Source of the DNA: Apostichopus japonicus
Taxonomy: Eukaryota > Echinodermata > Holothuroidea > Aspidochirotida > Stichopodidae
Assembly (NCBI RefSeq): GCF_037975245.1
Contig: NC_092579.1
Span: 5,048,001 to 5,112,000, forward strand
Reading direction: 5' to 3'
Length of the DNA stretch: 64,000 bases
The notes beneath the pieces were generated by a model. That model was given only the letters and a program-made list of their open reading frames with translations. It did no database searches and was not told where the DNA came from. The first letter of the stretch is position 1. Each line of letters starts with the position of its first letter. The translations under genes were made by a program, and so were the position numbers. Positions 26,236-39,851 of the stretch are shown piece after piece.

Positions 26236-29200
26236 TAATTTATTACTTTTATGGAAAGAAAAAGTGGGTATGTTTTTATGTAACATGTCACAGATGTTAA
26301 AGTTTGTTGTTAGTATCCCCTATCAGCTGCGCAACTACAGTAGTACTGTGTCCATGAGCAGGTTTATCTCAGTATGTACAGTATCTAGCTACAGTATATA
26401 CAATAATTAGAATTTTATATTTCAAGTATATATACTATATACATGTGTATTTTACATTACTGTACTCAGTAACTAAAAGGAATGTGAAATGCTGGTGGAA
26501 AAAGTCATAACGGTTTTAGTATTATCCTGACTGAAGCAGTAGCTCATTATATTGAACTTATTACACCAAGATGGTAGACTGAAATGTATACATGTTACTG
26601 TATATATGTAGCATTGTGTCACCTCACATACATGTATCTTAGACCACCATGATGAATTCCTTGGCATACAAATGTAATGTATTTTGTCAGAAGAGTAACC
26701 TGCGTGAGGTTAGGTGGCTCTGTGATCCAGTCTGGTTCCCTGGTTGCACCTGTCATCATTCTCAGTCTTATGTTATACACACAACTCACACACACTTGTT
26801 AATTCTATCATTCTATGCATGGTGTAATGTAAGTGTTGCTCACTTGGCATAAATTCTTGCCAATGTTTTTTCACTGCTTTTGTCATTTTTTTCAGTATTT
26901 CACTGCCTCATAGTGTCCCCGGGGTAGATTAAGTTTCCCATCATATTTTCATTATTGATGAAGGTTGCAGTCTCAGTGTTCAGTACAGTATGTGTTTTTT
27001 TGGTGTGTTTTTTGTTTTGTAAACCAGAGATTCAAGTACTAGTTGTCCAGTGAGAATAGTATACTACATGCATACAATAGTGACTGCTAGGACCAAATTG
27101 GTCATGTACAGATCTATACCGTGCAAGTACAGTACCACGGACTCTAAGTATATATATGGTATAATAAGGTACTCATCACTAGTGTTACATAAGTTTCTCA
27201 GTTCTTGAGTATAATCATCACAAGAAATTGTGAGTTTTCTACAGTACCATCTATCATCTTGCATTATACTGTATCTTGTAATGTACAATGACAACCTTTT
27301 AGGAGTAGTAATTACTTCTTTATTCTACTCTTAAAACCTATTTGCATTGATTCTGAATTAGGAAGCACTGCAACAGAAACCAAAGAATAATTAAAAAAAA
27401 ATAAATAAATAAGAGAAACAGTTCCCCCAAGTTGACAAAGAGTCTATTTTTTTCTGTTGAGTTATTTATAAGGGTTTTCCCATTCCAGTTTCTATTGTCA
27501 GTAATATTACAATACATATATGCTCTGATTGACCGACCTACTGTAACATTGTAATTTCAACAGTTCCCATGGCCTGTGGTATTTTCAGCTGTATACTTTA
27601 AGCCAGGTGTTTCAATAGGAAGTAGTTCATCATTGCAGACAACCCACACACATAATTAAGATGACGGTGGTAATTCTGTGAACCGTGATGTGTTTTGCTG
27701 CATCTATAAATAGTATGTTTTAGTAAATGGAAATAACAAGGGTGTGGCAGTTAATAACAACATGAGTCAAACTTGAAGGGATTCCTTTGAGCAATATACA
27801 ATTTATTTTAATATTAAACAAATATTATTTTAATACCTTGGGAGTTTTAAGGTGTTGTCTACATTTGAAAACAACTTTATCCATGAGTACCACAATATTA
27901 TACCCTGCCATTTCATGCTATATAAAGTCTTTTAATAGACCTATACAGGTCTGTAGTAGGAAGTGATACTACTACCAAACAGTTGATCCGGATTTTTCTA
28001 TTCAGATCTTCAAGGTCGATTTGTACTCTGCATTTATAAAGTTTGTAAGATTTCTTTACAAAATAAGTTTTTGTTTGAGATGGTGAAGATAAATAAATAG
28101 AGGGGTGGGTGGGGAAAGAAAGATCTATGTAAAAAGACAGTCTTTGTACTGTTATAGGCTGAAAGTAAAATCAATGATATGAGACATTTCAGGTGATTAT
28201 CACAATTATAGTTGGGTAGATTTTTGTGCAGATATTGAGAAAATGTATGTTTTATTTTAAATTATGTACATTTTTTTATTTTGGGAAGTTCCTCATTAAT
28301 GATTACTGTAACAGTGTTTTTTTTTTGTCAGTGCTCTTTTTTGTATTTGATTTTTTCCCCTTTTTCCCTTTCCTAAATTTGAACCAACACAGTGCAGTTA
28401 TGCATAATGTTTTGCATCGTCAACTTTTATCAGATACCCTGTAGGAGGTGTGTACCCAATAAAAAGCTGCCCAATCACGCTGGGCTTCTATAGCTTCAAT
28501 ACAGTACTCTAGAGATACTAAACTAATAACTGAGAGAAAATGCACATTGGCACAAAGCACATTCAGTGCATCATTTTCCGGGCTGTTTTATCAGCTGACT
28601 AGAAGTTCCCTAGAAAATTTTGTTATAATTTAGTCCTACCAATATATAACAGTTGATGCGGTGTAGACTACACAACCAACCACCCTCAGGACAAAGTTTG
28701 CATCTGACTACACCATATGCATGAATTTCAATGGATTTGAAAAAAGGTTTTTTTTCCAGAACAAATTACTCCCAGATAAGAGTAGTTGTTTTGACTTGAC
28801 ATCACCCTATATATGGAGAACCCCCCCCCCCCCATTCCCTCCAGGAATCTCTGCCGCTTTGTTAAACTGGACAAATAAAGAGAGACTTACAATATGTATC
28901 TTTGGGGATTGATTCATTCATCTATGAATTGCATGTAGTTGATATTTGAGAACAAAAGTCTCTAGATATCCTCCCTACACTCCCAAGACTTGATGCATGC
29001 TGTGTTTCCCTATTCTAGACATGTGCGTGAGGGCTGTTGCTCATGAGGTCGGATGTTTTAACCATCTGGAGAAACTGTTATAATGATGACTTTTACATTC
29101 TACTGTATGTAGACAGCAGAGTTCTGATATATGTGTGGCTTTGCAATTATATGAAGGAGCATTAGTTACCGTATTTCGTTCTCTTTGCTTATAGAACTAC

Positions 29201-29725
29201 AGTATTTTTGGGTCCGAGCAAACGGTGTAACTTATTGAATTGTTTCCAAGGCAAAAGGTGACTTTTCCCCCTCCATCAGTGGAAGAAATATATTTATTAT
29301 ACTGTATAATGACTTGACCTCTCCCAAAGTTCATCTGATCTACTGTCAGCAACTTTAAAAGTGGAGAAAATGGTCACCTGAAACCGAATTGGAACTTGAC
29401 GGTTTTTGGTTCTCTTCAGCGTTGCCAAGCGGTAGTCGCGGTGGACCTTGTGAAAACGGATTCGTGGACTATATCTCATCGAATATATTGAGAGATATAT
29501 CCATCAGGAAAACTCTCTACTATACAGACAAAAAGATCAAGAGCGTGCAAATCGAACATACATTAATCTTCAAATATTTAAATATCTCACGACCAAGGTG
29601 ATATTTGGCCATTCGTTTGGTCAGTTTTTACTTTCTATAAATAAACGGTATTTTCTCTAAAATGTTGTGGAAACTGTGGAACCATGTTCACTGGATGTTT
29701 GTTGGTGTTTATCTTCATCTCTCAG

Positions 29726-29799
29726 ATCTGACCCAAGAGGAGCTGAAATTGCTGAATGATATACGGAAAGCCAAGCAGCAGCTGCTGCTGGAGATCAAG
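29726..29799 (+). CDS. Cytohesin exon 2: start of the N-terminal coiled coil
   Basis: The acceptor is CTCTCAG before 29726 and the donor is GTAAGC at 29800. The exon supplies two bases completing the Asp codon, then 24 codons starting Leu-Thr-Gln-Glu-Glu-Leu and ending in phase 0. This matches the Asp-Leu-Thr-(Ala/Pro)-Glu-Glu-Arg start of the coiled coil in vertebrate cytohesins. Leu residues are spaced in heptads with Lys, Glu and Gln between them. In the family this helix mediates homodimerisation and binds scaffolds such as GRASP/tamalin and CYTIP. The start phase fits both exon 1a and exon 1b, making this the common exon after any alternative N-terminus. A C-rich tract (29842-29895) follows about 40 nt after the donor. 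Confidence 0.92.
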
Positions 29800-32700
29800 G
29801 TAAGCCATCTCTTATTTATAATAAGAATCTAATCATGTACCTCTGCTCCTCCCCCTGCCCTGCCCCCCTCCCCGACTCACCCTACTACTACCCTCCCCCA
29901 TCCACTTCCTCATCATTGGATGAAGACTCAGGAAGATATGTGAGAGTTTAATAGTTTTATATTGATAATACCAAAAAGAAGTTTTCTGTTGTCAAAGAGG
30001 CATCGCAATTTAAAGTGAACCATTGTTGCCCCCCTTAATATGCTAGAAAGATCCCAAAAATGGTCGGTACTGTAAGTATAAAAGCAAGCTTGCTTTTGTA
30101 CCACTCTTCCTAAATGTTTATTCTCAATTAGATGTACTTCACCCCTTCAACCTCCCTCCCTCCCTTTCTTCCCCATTCCTTCTCAGCCAGCTGGTAGAGG
30201 ATTCGATGGTTACTATAATTTCCCAAAAAATATTACATTCAGAACTGAGAAGTCCTGTCAATACTATAATAACATAACATGCCATTTTAGTATTCGATGG
30301 CTGCATGAACAGATCGTCACGTAACATGGTCTTGTGTCATGTCATTGTACCGCATGTATGTACCATGTGGTATTCGATGTCGTTACGGTTATTGCACTGC
30401 AGTATGTGGCCCAAGCTGCATACATTGATCAAGTTTGTTGGAGCTTATAAAATGATAGGCTCACACATGTCAGTGCAATATATATTGCGAAAGTTGATGT
30501 CCTTGGAATTCCCTTCAACATAATTATGAGTATGAGTTAAATTGCATATTCAGACATGTACGTGTACTGAATATAGTGAAAATATAAGATGAGTTTCTTG
30601 GTCCAATGGATTCATAAAAAACTGCAGAAAAAGGACGTCGAACTAAACAACTTTATTAAAGGGCTGTTGTATAGATCCCATCTATAGCACGCTATCATGG
30701 GAAAGGTTCTTGAGATTAAGTGATCGACCTGCCTTGGTCGTTAAATGACCTCTTTTTACCAATTAGTCTGCCACGCATGCCACATATTTTTTCTAAGGTG
30801 TTTGTGTGAATGCTGTATGATTAACTAAACTGAAGATTTGAACATATTTCCACACAGTGTTAACACAAAGAGCCTAATGGTGTCAAGAATCTATGCAGGC
30901 TAATTTTAGAGCCTGAGGTCGATTTATTACCATAGCAGGTCGATTATGTAATCACAAACATTTTCTAGCTATAGTGTGCTATGATTGGAGCAAATAAAGC
31001 AGATCTTTAAACTCATATGGGACAGTTTGCCCCTAGTGTTTTTTGGTATTGACCTAGATTCATCCACCATTATAACATTTAACTGTTTAAGTTCACTTCC
31101 AAATTTTGAAACTATTAAATATTAATTAAATATTGTGAAAGACTGTTCCTACGGGCTGGAGTAGTCGATTTGGATGTACATGAATGCGTGTAACTTTGTG
31201 AACATAACATGGTTGTTATTAGCAAGTAATATGTGATGAACTGCTTCACAAATGACCTTTGACTTCACAGCATTTACTAGTATGTGTAAAGCCTGAGTTT
31301 GTTTCTATTGAAGTGAATTTCTTTGGTTTCGTTTGGATCTATTTTTATCTACCTAGAACCTACCTATACTTTGGTTTGTGTTTCACTCTCAAGCTTTTCT
31401 CAAAATATTCAGCCATAACAATTTTAGACCTTGAATCATCAACTAGTAGTACCGGAATTGCTGAGTACAGTATATTATTCTAGGTAGCTCAAAAAGTAAA
31501 AATAAAAAAACATCTTTCGAAATATATCATTAAAGTGTTTAATCACAGTAATTTCATATGCTGCCAACTACTTTCTGTTCTTAATTCTTCTTTGTTTACC
31601 ATTGAATGAAGACTCTTCATCAAATCCCATAATCCATTCAGACATTGAAATTCCTAGGGAAGTTATCTTTCTTTCCTTTTCCATGACCGCCTCCTCCCTC
31701 GAGAGATGACTGATGATGGCTTCACCGCTAAATCTAATCCTGTACAGGGACCCTTGGCTTTTCACTTAGATATATATGTAAGACAATGAAGTCGTGTCGG
31801 AATTAGGGAGGTGATAGTTCCAAAATACACCCCTAGGGGTGAAATTACCTGGGTTCATACCATTTAAGGGGAATATAACATATTGAAATTGTATTCGGTG
31901 ACCATCGGTACGCACAGACCGAAGAAGAAAGTACTGCATTGAAGACAAAGGGAGTCTGAAGGTCTTGCAGATTTTATTGTTTTTCAAGAAACCTAGACGT
32001 TTGGGGAAAATAAGGGGTACAGAAGGCCTATATGTGTTAGTGATGAGTCAGCGAAGATATCGGTATTAAAACACAAAAGCAAAAAAGTTGATGGATCGGT
32101 GTAGCGATCTCGGAAGACTGCACTGGCAGGCATAATTATCAACCGTTAGTCGAATGCATTTGACAAGTTCATGGCTTTGTCTTCGGCATCGATATGAGTC
32201 GCTGATTGACGCTTTTAGTGGGCGGATGATTCTGCCGTAGAGTAAAAGGTTTGAAAGAGTAGCATATATATACAGTAGCAGTATGTAAATAGAGAGGAAG
32301 GTATATAAAAACATAAAATCTGACACATTTAGGTGTAAACCAAAGAGAAGCGTGCATTGTCATAGGATCACTTTAATGACCAGTGCATAAGGGATGACTA
32401 ACGAAGCTTTGTTTATAAGATACCGTCTGTTCAGCATTCGTGTCGATCATAGTCATATATATATCGCCCAGGGGGACACACACCGTTATATATGGGACAA
32501 TTTATGCCATGACTAACAGGCTTTAACTAATTAGTGTAAATATACTACAGTACTGTTGACCTTTGTTAATCTGAGCATAAAAGCTACTGTACTGTGGTTA
32601 ATGACAGAATAGTACAGTATCCATGGGACTAGTGGCCAGTGTGTGGTAGTGTAGGGGAAGATTTCATTATTAAACCGATCCTTGCTTAATCAGGGTCTTA

Positions 32701-35700
32701 TCTGTTCCACATCCTCAAACAAGCTGTGTCGTAATCTAGACGTAAAACTCGTTGACTCACTGCAATTTCGTGGTCCATAAATTTAGACGAGAGATGTGAT
32801 TTAATCCAGATACTTTGATGTTTAAAATTTTAGCCATTATTCTGGGTTAAAATGTACAAGACTCGTTAAAGTGTATGACACTATTTGTAAAATATCCCTC
32901 ATGATCTTCATCTCAGAAAACAGAACAGAGTCTTTTAGCAAAGTAAACTTACAGATTAAGAAAGGATGGAAATGTTGAGAAATTATCAATAATTCATTCA
33001 AAGGTCTGGTTTCTTCCACTGATACTTTGTAAAGAACCAAATATCATAAAATCAAAAGTATATATTGATGTTCCAAAAGCATAATTCAGTCTGTACCCAT
33101 TTTGCATTTTATTACATCCTGTCCCAACAAATTTTGCAACATTTGGTAATTTATTGATCAGAACAGATATGTACATAATTTAAGTAACTTTGAGGCTTTT
33201 TTTGTTAAATTTATGTAACTGATAAGTCTGATATGCAGTGATTACATCACGTTAGCATTTATTTCCATGCAATCAGCACTGGTACAACATTGATATGGAT
33301 AAATGATATGTACTGTAAGAAGTTGGAACACATACTAGACAGTCGATGTAATGTAGACGTAACGTAAGGTTAACAGCAAATTCAAGTGCCAAATCTTGTT
33401 TTCGAAGGTTTCATGAATTTTTTTTTTTTTCATTGGTTCAAATGGACAATTTTGGTGATCTATTTTTTTGTCTTTTTAATTTTTCCAAAAGAATAATTTA
33501 CTAATTTTGTGAAAAAGACTCATCCATATGCATCTATGTAAACTTGTCGATCTGTCTGTGCTGCTCCATATGGTGTATATAATTACCCGAGCAGTATATT
33601 CAATCATCCAAACATGAAACGGAATCGTCTATCCGCGGTGTAACATCCGCAGTATGCTACTGTATGTAAAATGCTGCTGTACTGTATGTAAAATAGGCAA
33701 ATTGAATAATATGCAAAGATGTATCTCCAGCAGTTTGTTTGTTTTTGTTTGTTTCTACACAGGAATCATAATATTTTTGTCCAAGAGACAGAATTCAGAC
33801 ACTTGAAAACACTACTACACAAAATTCGAACACTTATTTGTTCTCTGTGGATTGGCCACACCTTTTGATAAGAGTCATTAGCTCTCACTTATTTGCATAA
33901 ATACTACAGTGTGTGTGCATGGATTAGGCAATGCACTGCATGTACAGTTAACGATGTGTATGCAGTAGTAGTCAATAGCTATAGACATTGTACATCACAC
34001 ATTGCAGTACTACTACTGTAGGTTTATGTAGCTCATGTACCAGCATACTGTGCATTCATTCGCTACAGTAACTCCCTTCTCCACAGTATCTCTCTTTGTT
34101 GATACATGATAAGTTGTTCTGTAACCTTCCCAACTCAGATTCTGTGTTTGTACGTAATCTATCTAACATTCGTATACAGTAGAGTACATGCGCTTAGTGG
34201 CCGTGGATGTTACAAACTGCCTAAAGTCATGTCCTTTGTCATGAATGTGGATTGTACGTGACATATAGTAATTTACCGACAGGGCTGGAACTTGAGAAAA
34301 TTTGTTTTTGCGCTTAGCATTAAAAAAATAACAATACCTATAAAAAAAATATATCTATAAAAAGAAGTTTGTGAAATCTGTGTGTGGGATTGCCTACCAA
34401 TTCCATGTACTGTTTGTGCAAGAAGATATATATTTTTTGGGGCAGGAAATAATAAGAATAATAATATTGGTTATAACATTGCCCCAAATATAGATACAAA
34501 TTATACAAAAGATACCTAAGTTTATAAACCAAAGAATGATAGGAATTTCAAACAAAGTAGACCTACAGTTCATTAAAAATGTGAAAAAATATGAGATTTC
34601 ACTAAAATTTATGCCTGAACAATGTTTTCATTGAAGAAGTGTCCCTTTGGCCACCTTTAAAAGTCAGCTTCACTAATAATAAAACATTCACTTGTCAAGT
34701 TCTCCCTTCCAGAGTTCTGCGGTCCATCATCATCATTGTCAATGTCTCCCTAATTGATATTTATATAATTTTTTATTTTTATTTAAAGGCGGGGAAATCT
34801 TCTAGAAAGGGACCATTTGGTGCTGAAAAACCACAAGTTTTGTGGTCAAATTTCATGAACTACCAATGCTCTGGCACATGTATATACCAATTAGATATTT
34901 ATACTGTGGTTTAAAATATTTCTACATCATTCAACCATCTTTAGAGGGGCTTATTAGCCACCCAAGTGTCACATTGTTGGAGGCATGAACAGCAACAGTC
35001 TCTTTTCATTTTTTTTTTTACATTTTTTCCTTTTGATGAATTTACTGAAAATATGTGGTCGAAGGAAAAGTGGTAGATGTGGTTGTTGAGATTATCCAGG
35101 AGCATTTTCGAAATCTTGTTTGTTCAATTTGAGTATGACTTCCTATGAAAGGAAGGGGAGGAAGAAATGCCATCATGCTTTTGTGACCTCACAAAGCTAA
35201 AAGCTGGGATAGTCAGATTTGACCCCCAGGGGTCATCCAAGTGGGGATCGGAGACAATGCAGTGTCCCCAAAGAATGTTTCCTTAGCTATTTTGAGTGAT
35301 TTTTAAGTGTGACCGTATATTAATGTATGAAAGTTCTCTGAGAATGTAGCAAGCAGTATCCTAATTCTTTTTATGGTACAGTACAAGGTTCAGAAGCTCT
35401 GTGATTAATGGTTTGGAAATTAGTTCTAAGCATAATTACATTTGATATGTACATTCAACTATGATTGGTTCTTTTAATACAGTTGTACCTGTTTGAACAA
35501 TTTTAGGTCAAATATACTGTATACTTCAGAAATGAAATCAGTGTCAAATAGGGAGACTCAAAATCTAACCCTGTAAGACTTTTCCTTTACACTTGACTTA
35601 ACCTTTACACTTACTAAAGAATTTGTTCACTGGTTTTATCCCAGTCATTGGTTTCTGTTCTGTTAACTCTTATATGGAGACCTGTCCGCATAAGATTATG

Positions 35701-35969
35701 GCATAACTGTTGGTACAGTAAAGAGGAAAATCGCCACCACCGTAGTCTAGCCGTTTACGTAACCTCTGAGCATGACTGCAGCTACAGTATGTTGCAAGCC
35801 TTAGATATTGTCAAGGTATGGTCCTATAGTCTGTGTGCATTTGCCAGCATGTGAAATAGCAGCACATGTACAGTATGCTTTCACCCCCCCCCCCCTCCCC
35901 TCCCCTTTAGTTGACCTTTCCTCACACTTCTTGCTTCAATTCTTGGATCATTTTTCTTGTTTTTTTCAG
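29800..35969 (+). other. Intron 2 (about 6.2 kb)
   Basis: No coding sequence was recognised. It opens with a C-rich tract at 29842-29895 and closes with a C run (about 35883-35893) and a T-rich acceptor tract. A modest CpG-containing patch lies around 31770-32460, including a short open frame on the minus strand that I do not recognise. Confidence 0.7.
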
Positions 35970-36031
35970 GACTTGGAAGATGCAATGGCCAATGTCAATG
36001 CTGACTTGGAAGCAATGGACTATGACGAAAA
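35970..36031 (+). CDS. Cytohesin exon 3: coiled coil continued
   Basis: The acceptor is a long T tract ending CAG and the donor is GTAAGT at 36032. The 62-nt exon starts in phase 0 and ends with two bases of a Lys codon. It encodes Asp-Leu-Glu-Asp-Ala-Met followed by about 14 acidic, helix-favouring residues ending Asp-Tyr-Asp-Glu. It continues the heptad pattern of exon 2 and corresponds to the variable second half of the family's coiled coil, which ends before the linker to Sec7. Sequence identity to vertebrates is low, as expected for this part; assignment rests on position, phase and helix composition. A G-rich tract begins only about 21 nt after the donor. Confidence 0.85.
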
Positions 36032-36907
36032 GTAAGTATTGACAGAGATATTGGGAGGGGAGGGGGAGAGGAGGGGAGAGGGGTATGTGCATGAGGAGCT
36101 CTGAGGGAGCAGAAAAATAAGAGTGGCGGAAACAGCAAATCTGTCATGAGATACCTTAGATGCAAGATAGAGAGGTACGGGGGGGGGGGCCTATACATAG
36201 AGGTACAGGGGGCCTATACATAGAGGGCCACTTGAAAATAGAAGGCCTGTAGGCCCTTGGACTTTGATATACATGTGTCTTTATGTCCTGAGAAACAAAA
36301 ATGTTATAGGTGGATTTGAAAAGAATGGGAAATTACAGAGAAGTACAGTAGGAATCCATGAAGTGTCATAAATAAATAAAAAATGGTATTAGGTAGATTA
36401 GATGGATGATCAAATAACACCCATAATTAGATACTGCGACCCCTACAAATGCCGCATCTGGTGAAGTTTTAGCCTTAATTTTAACCTTGTGTACAGTTGT
36501 AGGAGTTGCTTATCTGTAGTATTGCATATGTATACTGTAATCAGTATAGGCATGTGTCTGTGGGAGGGGCGGGAAAGAGGGGGATAGGACATGGGTAGTT
36601 TTGAAAGGTTCTTTTGATTAGAAATAATATTTGTCAGTATTATTATAGCAAGAAGGAACAAAATCAAGAAAAGAATGGGATGAAAAGCCTTGTTTGAGTG
36701 TATACATTTTAACAATAATGAAAACTGTTTTTTTTGTATCCAGTGAAGAGAATAACAAGTATTGTTTTAATGGTTAATGAAGTGACTTTGCTATCATAAA
36801 CTTTAACAGATGGCTCTATTTGTCCTGTTTCTCCAGATGGTCAAATATTGCCATTTTTTGTGACAAGAATGTAAAAATGATTATGTATTTCTCTTGCTAT
36901 TTCACAG
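36032..36907 (+). other. Intron 3 (876 bp)
   Basis: A short intron that starts with a G-rich stretch at 36053-36083 and carries a G run near 36179-36189 next to a short duplicated CTATACATAGAG segment. Nothing else was recognised. Confidence 0.8.
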
Positions 36908-36971
36908 GACCGATTCCAAGATGAAGCAATTGAATACCGGACGCAATAAGTTTAACATGGACCCCAAGAAG
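36908..36971 (+). CDS. Cytohesin exon 4: linker into the Sec7 domain
   Basis: The acceptor is TTTCACAG and the donor GTTAGT at 36972. One base completes the Lys codon from exon 3, then 21 codons end in phase 0. The exon ends with Asn-Lys-Phe-Asn-Met-Asp-Pro-Lys-Lys, almost identical to the (Lys)-Lys-Phe-Asn-Met-Asp-Pro-Lys-Lys motif directly before the Sec7 domain in vertebrate cytohesins. This motif belongs to the basic linker that, in the mammalian Grp1 crystal structure, takes part in autoinhibition of the Sec7 ARF-binding site. The match makes the identification firm despite the short length. Confidence 0.95.
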
Positions 36972-39732
36972 GTTAGTTTACGATTCATTTCACTGTCCAT
37001 AATCTGCACTTTAAAGGCTGTTGAGCTAACGCTTGGTGTTTTGCTTTGAAGGAACACACATCAATGGAAAGTAAATGTCACATATTGAACTGTTGCAACA
37101 TTTTATTCCCAGATGTTATGACTTACATTAATGTTAATTGACAAAACAAAAAAAATCTTTTGTGGCTTTTAGTTTCAGTCTCTTGTTTAGGGCGTCTAAT
37201 GCCCATCATTGTTTTGTCACACCCATCATCGTTATGTTACACCCATCATTATTATTTGAGATGGTCCCACCAAAGTGAATGGTCTTTGTTGACAAACACA
37301 ATAGCCTTACTTTCAAGATTTAACAAAGAATTCAGTATTCCACTTTGACAAAAAAAATAAAATAAAAGAATGAAACAATCATGTTTTTTTTTAGGAGTTA
37401 TATTGATTGAACACAACTGTTAAAGGAATCTCTGATTGGCTCCATATTTATGACTGTGAGGCTTGTTAGATGTTAACCACATGTTACATTTCAACATAGG
37501 AAATCTTACAGGAGGAAAAAACAGGAAAGCTCATTTTGGAGCTTGTTAATGGACAATTTTGATCTTTGAGGGGGTCTGAAGGAAACAAACACAGGTGGGG
37601 GATATGTAGTACCATTGAGTGGATTCACAATGTTGTTGATCAAAACTAAAATCTGTTTGTGATGAAAAAGATGTCCCTAACAAGGACATTTTAGTGTCAT
37701 GTACTCAATTGATTCAAAGAGGAAAGATGAGGAGGAGATTAGAATCAGATGATCGAGACTAAGGACATAATTTTGTCTCTATTTCTGTCCGAGGCCAGGA
37801 TGCTTTAATTTAGAGCCAGTTTACGAACTGACCAGGTCATTTCCTCAATTCTGTATGATATTTCAAGGTATTACACACGATGAGAGTCGTTAATATGAGA
37901 TTAAAACGAAGCCAGGAAAAGAAAAGTTTGTTATTAAACATTGTCAGTCTTAACGAGGTTATGTATATCCTTCTCATTGTTTTCAACAATACAACCCTCA
38001 TAGACACACCTATCAATGAACAACACAAAACAGTTTGTGTTTGACAACTTTGAACTCCATACTCTCAACTTTCTAATTTTCTAAATTTGAGCAAGAAGTT
38101 AATCATTTTAAAAAACAAAAAAGAAATCCAATGTGAAATGTTAATATTCATGAAAATTAATTTCTTTGTATTTTGTTAAAATTAGTTTTAATGTTCATTT
38201 TGAATAATTTCAATCTTACTTAGAGAAATAAGTGGTAGGTTTTGTAAGCTTAATTTTTTTTTTCTTCAATATTTTTAATTTATAATTGTTTTAATTTTAT
38301 CAAAACAAGGATAGCTGTTCTGCAGTTCCAGATGAATAATTAATGTAAGAGTTAAACAGCCTAATATCTTCTTTGCACTACCTTTGGTGTTGCATTTAGT
38401 TGCAATTTTCTCTCAAATTTTTTCGCTTAAATATTGTCAGTATTGGCCCCAAATATGCGATAAACATAAAGTCACGTAATGGTCGTACATGCACCAACCT
38501 CTTCAGGTACATAGCATTTTAATATGGCCCTCCGAAGTATGTTTCCTCACTGAGATATTTTATTATCTCTATGTCTGAAGTATTTGATTGTCTCTATACA
38601 GTATTTGCAACTGCTCAATATTTGGAAATACTTTGGAAATTTAGAACCACCAGCAAAATACTTTTCAAACCTTCAAGCGATTTTTAACATGCTAACAATT
38701 TTGGGCCACTAAGTGGACCTCAAAGTAAATCAATGTGTTATAGTTTGATGCCTGTGTCTGATTCTTAAGGGCTTCATCAAAGCAGAATTCCTGGTATTAC
38801 AGTATGCTAGAAGTGGAAAAGCAACTTCAGATTTCCTTTTTATCTTGACGGTTTATCTCTATTCCTCTCTAGTACTTTGCTACCTTAATACTTACGGTAA
38901 ACATAGCGTCAAGCAACTTTGCATCCTATTAAGGTATTAGTCGTTACGTTAAAAAATTCAACAAAAGCCTTAAAGAAACTGTGTTTGTTATTGACTGATG
39001 CTGTTCAATGGAGTCAATAGAGTACATCACACATGTTTCTGCTGTGTAACTTTTGCTGCACACAGCCCTTCCGGCAATGGCCTTTTACTCTAGTTATGCA
39101 CAGTAGTTTTCTCTCAGATGTACCTTTCCATGTTTCTTACATTGGTGTGAAATAACAATCAATTAGAGACACTTTATAGAAATATGAAAGGATTGTGGCC
39201 ACTCGATTTGGTCATGTGACCTTCTCTGTAGTCTTGTTCACATCAGGTGGTCTCTATTCAGGTCGAGTGGACCCCGCGGCTGGCGACTTGGGGATTAGAA
39301 GAATTGCATATTTGAGTTAAAGGCTAATCTGGGAGGATTTAAAAGGGCAAAGGGCCTGCAAAAAAATGTGATGAGGTCGCAGAAAGCCCAGTTTGTGCTG
39401 ATTTTGAATGCAAATTGATTTTAATGGCAGTTTAATATCAAAGTTCAATATTTTCTTTGACTGTTATTATCAGTCAATTAAAATTTTTCCCTGGAGACTG
39501 TGAGTTTGAAATGTGTGTAGCTGGGAGAGAATTAAAATTGATGGACCTTTAAAGGTGTCCATCATTCTTAGTGATGGGGAGGCGGAGTTGGAGGAGGTTG
39601 GTAAAGTACCTTGAAAATATTGTATGCACAGAAAATAACCCAAGTCAGAGCTACCACAGTGGGTTGTAAGGCATAAAATAATAATGTTGTATCCCTAATA
39701 AAAGAAAATGTGATTTTTCTCTCTTCCTCAAG
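36972..39732 (+). other. Intron 4 (about 2.8 kb)
   Basis: AT-rich, with no coding sequence or strong repeat recognised. A (CACACCCATCATYRTT)-like triplication lies around 37200-37255. Confidence 0.75.
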
Positions 39733-39851
39733 GGTATCGAGTATTTGATTGAAAATGGCCTCCTGGTGGAGAAACCAGAAGAGGTTGCAGCATTCCTCTT
39801 CAAGGGAGAAGGTTTAAACAAGACAGCCATTGGGGACTACCTGGGAATAGG
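39733..39851 (+). CDS. Cytohesin exon 5: Sec7 domain, N-terminal part
   Basis: The acceptor is TTCCTCAAG and the donor GTAATT at 39852. The exon starts in phase 0 and encodes 39 codons plus two bases. The peptide contains Gly-Ile-Glu-Tyr-Leu-Ile-Glu-Asn, then [16 protein letters not shown], nearly identical to the vertebrate cytohesin Sec7 start. The [10 protein letters not shown] block is a Sec7 hallmark. After it, vertebrates have Glu-Arg or similar where this gene has Ile-Gly. A strongly G-rich tract (39942-39981) lies about 90 nt after the donor. Confidence 0.97.

Larger units (their letters stand above)
10933..29725 (+). other. Large first intron (about 18.8 kb)
   Basis: No conserved cytohesin exon lies between exon 1b and exon 2. 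The stretch contains many short dispersed and tandem repeats, several G/C runs, and CpG-richer patches near 14590-15540, 23640-23900 and 29380-29640. The patches could be regulatory elements, further alternative first exons or exons of nested transcripts. An antisense open frame lies in the first patch. The rest is AT-rich DNA rich in words of the TACAGTA/TACTGTA type. Confidence 0.7.
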
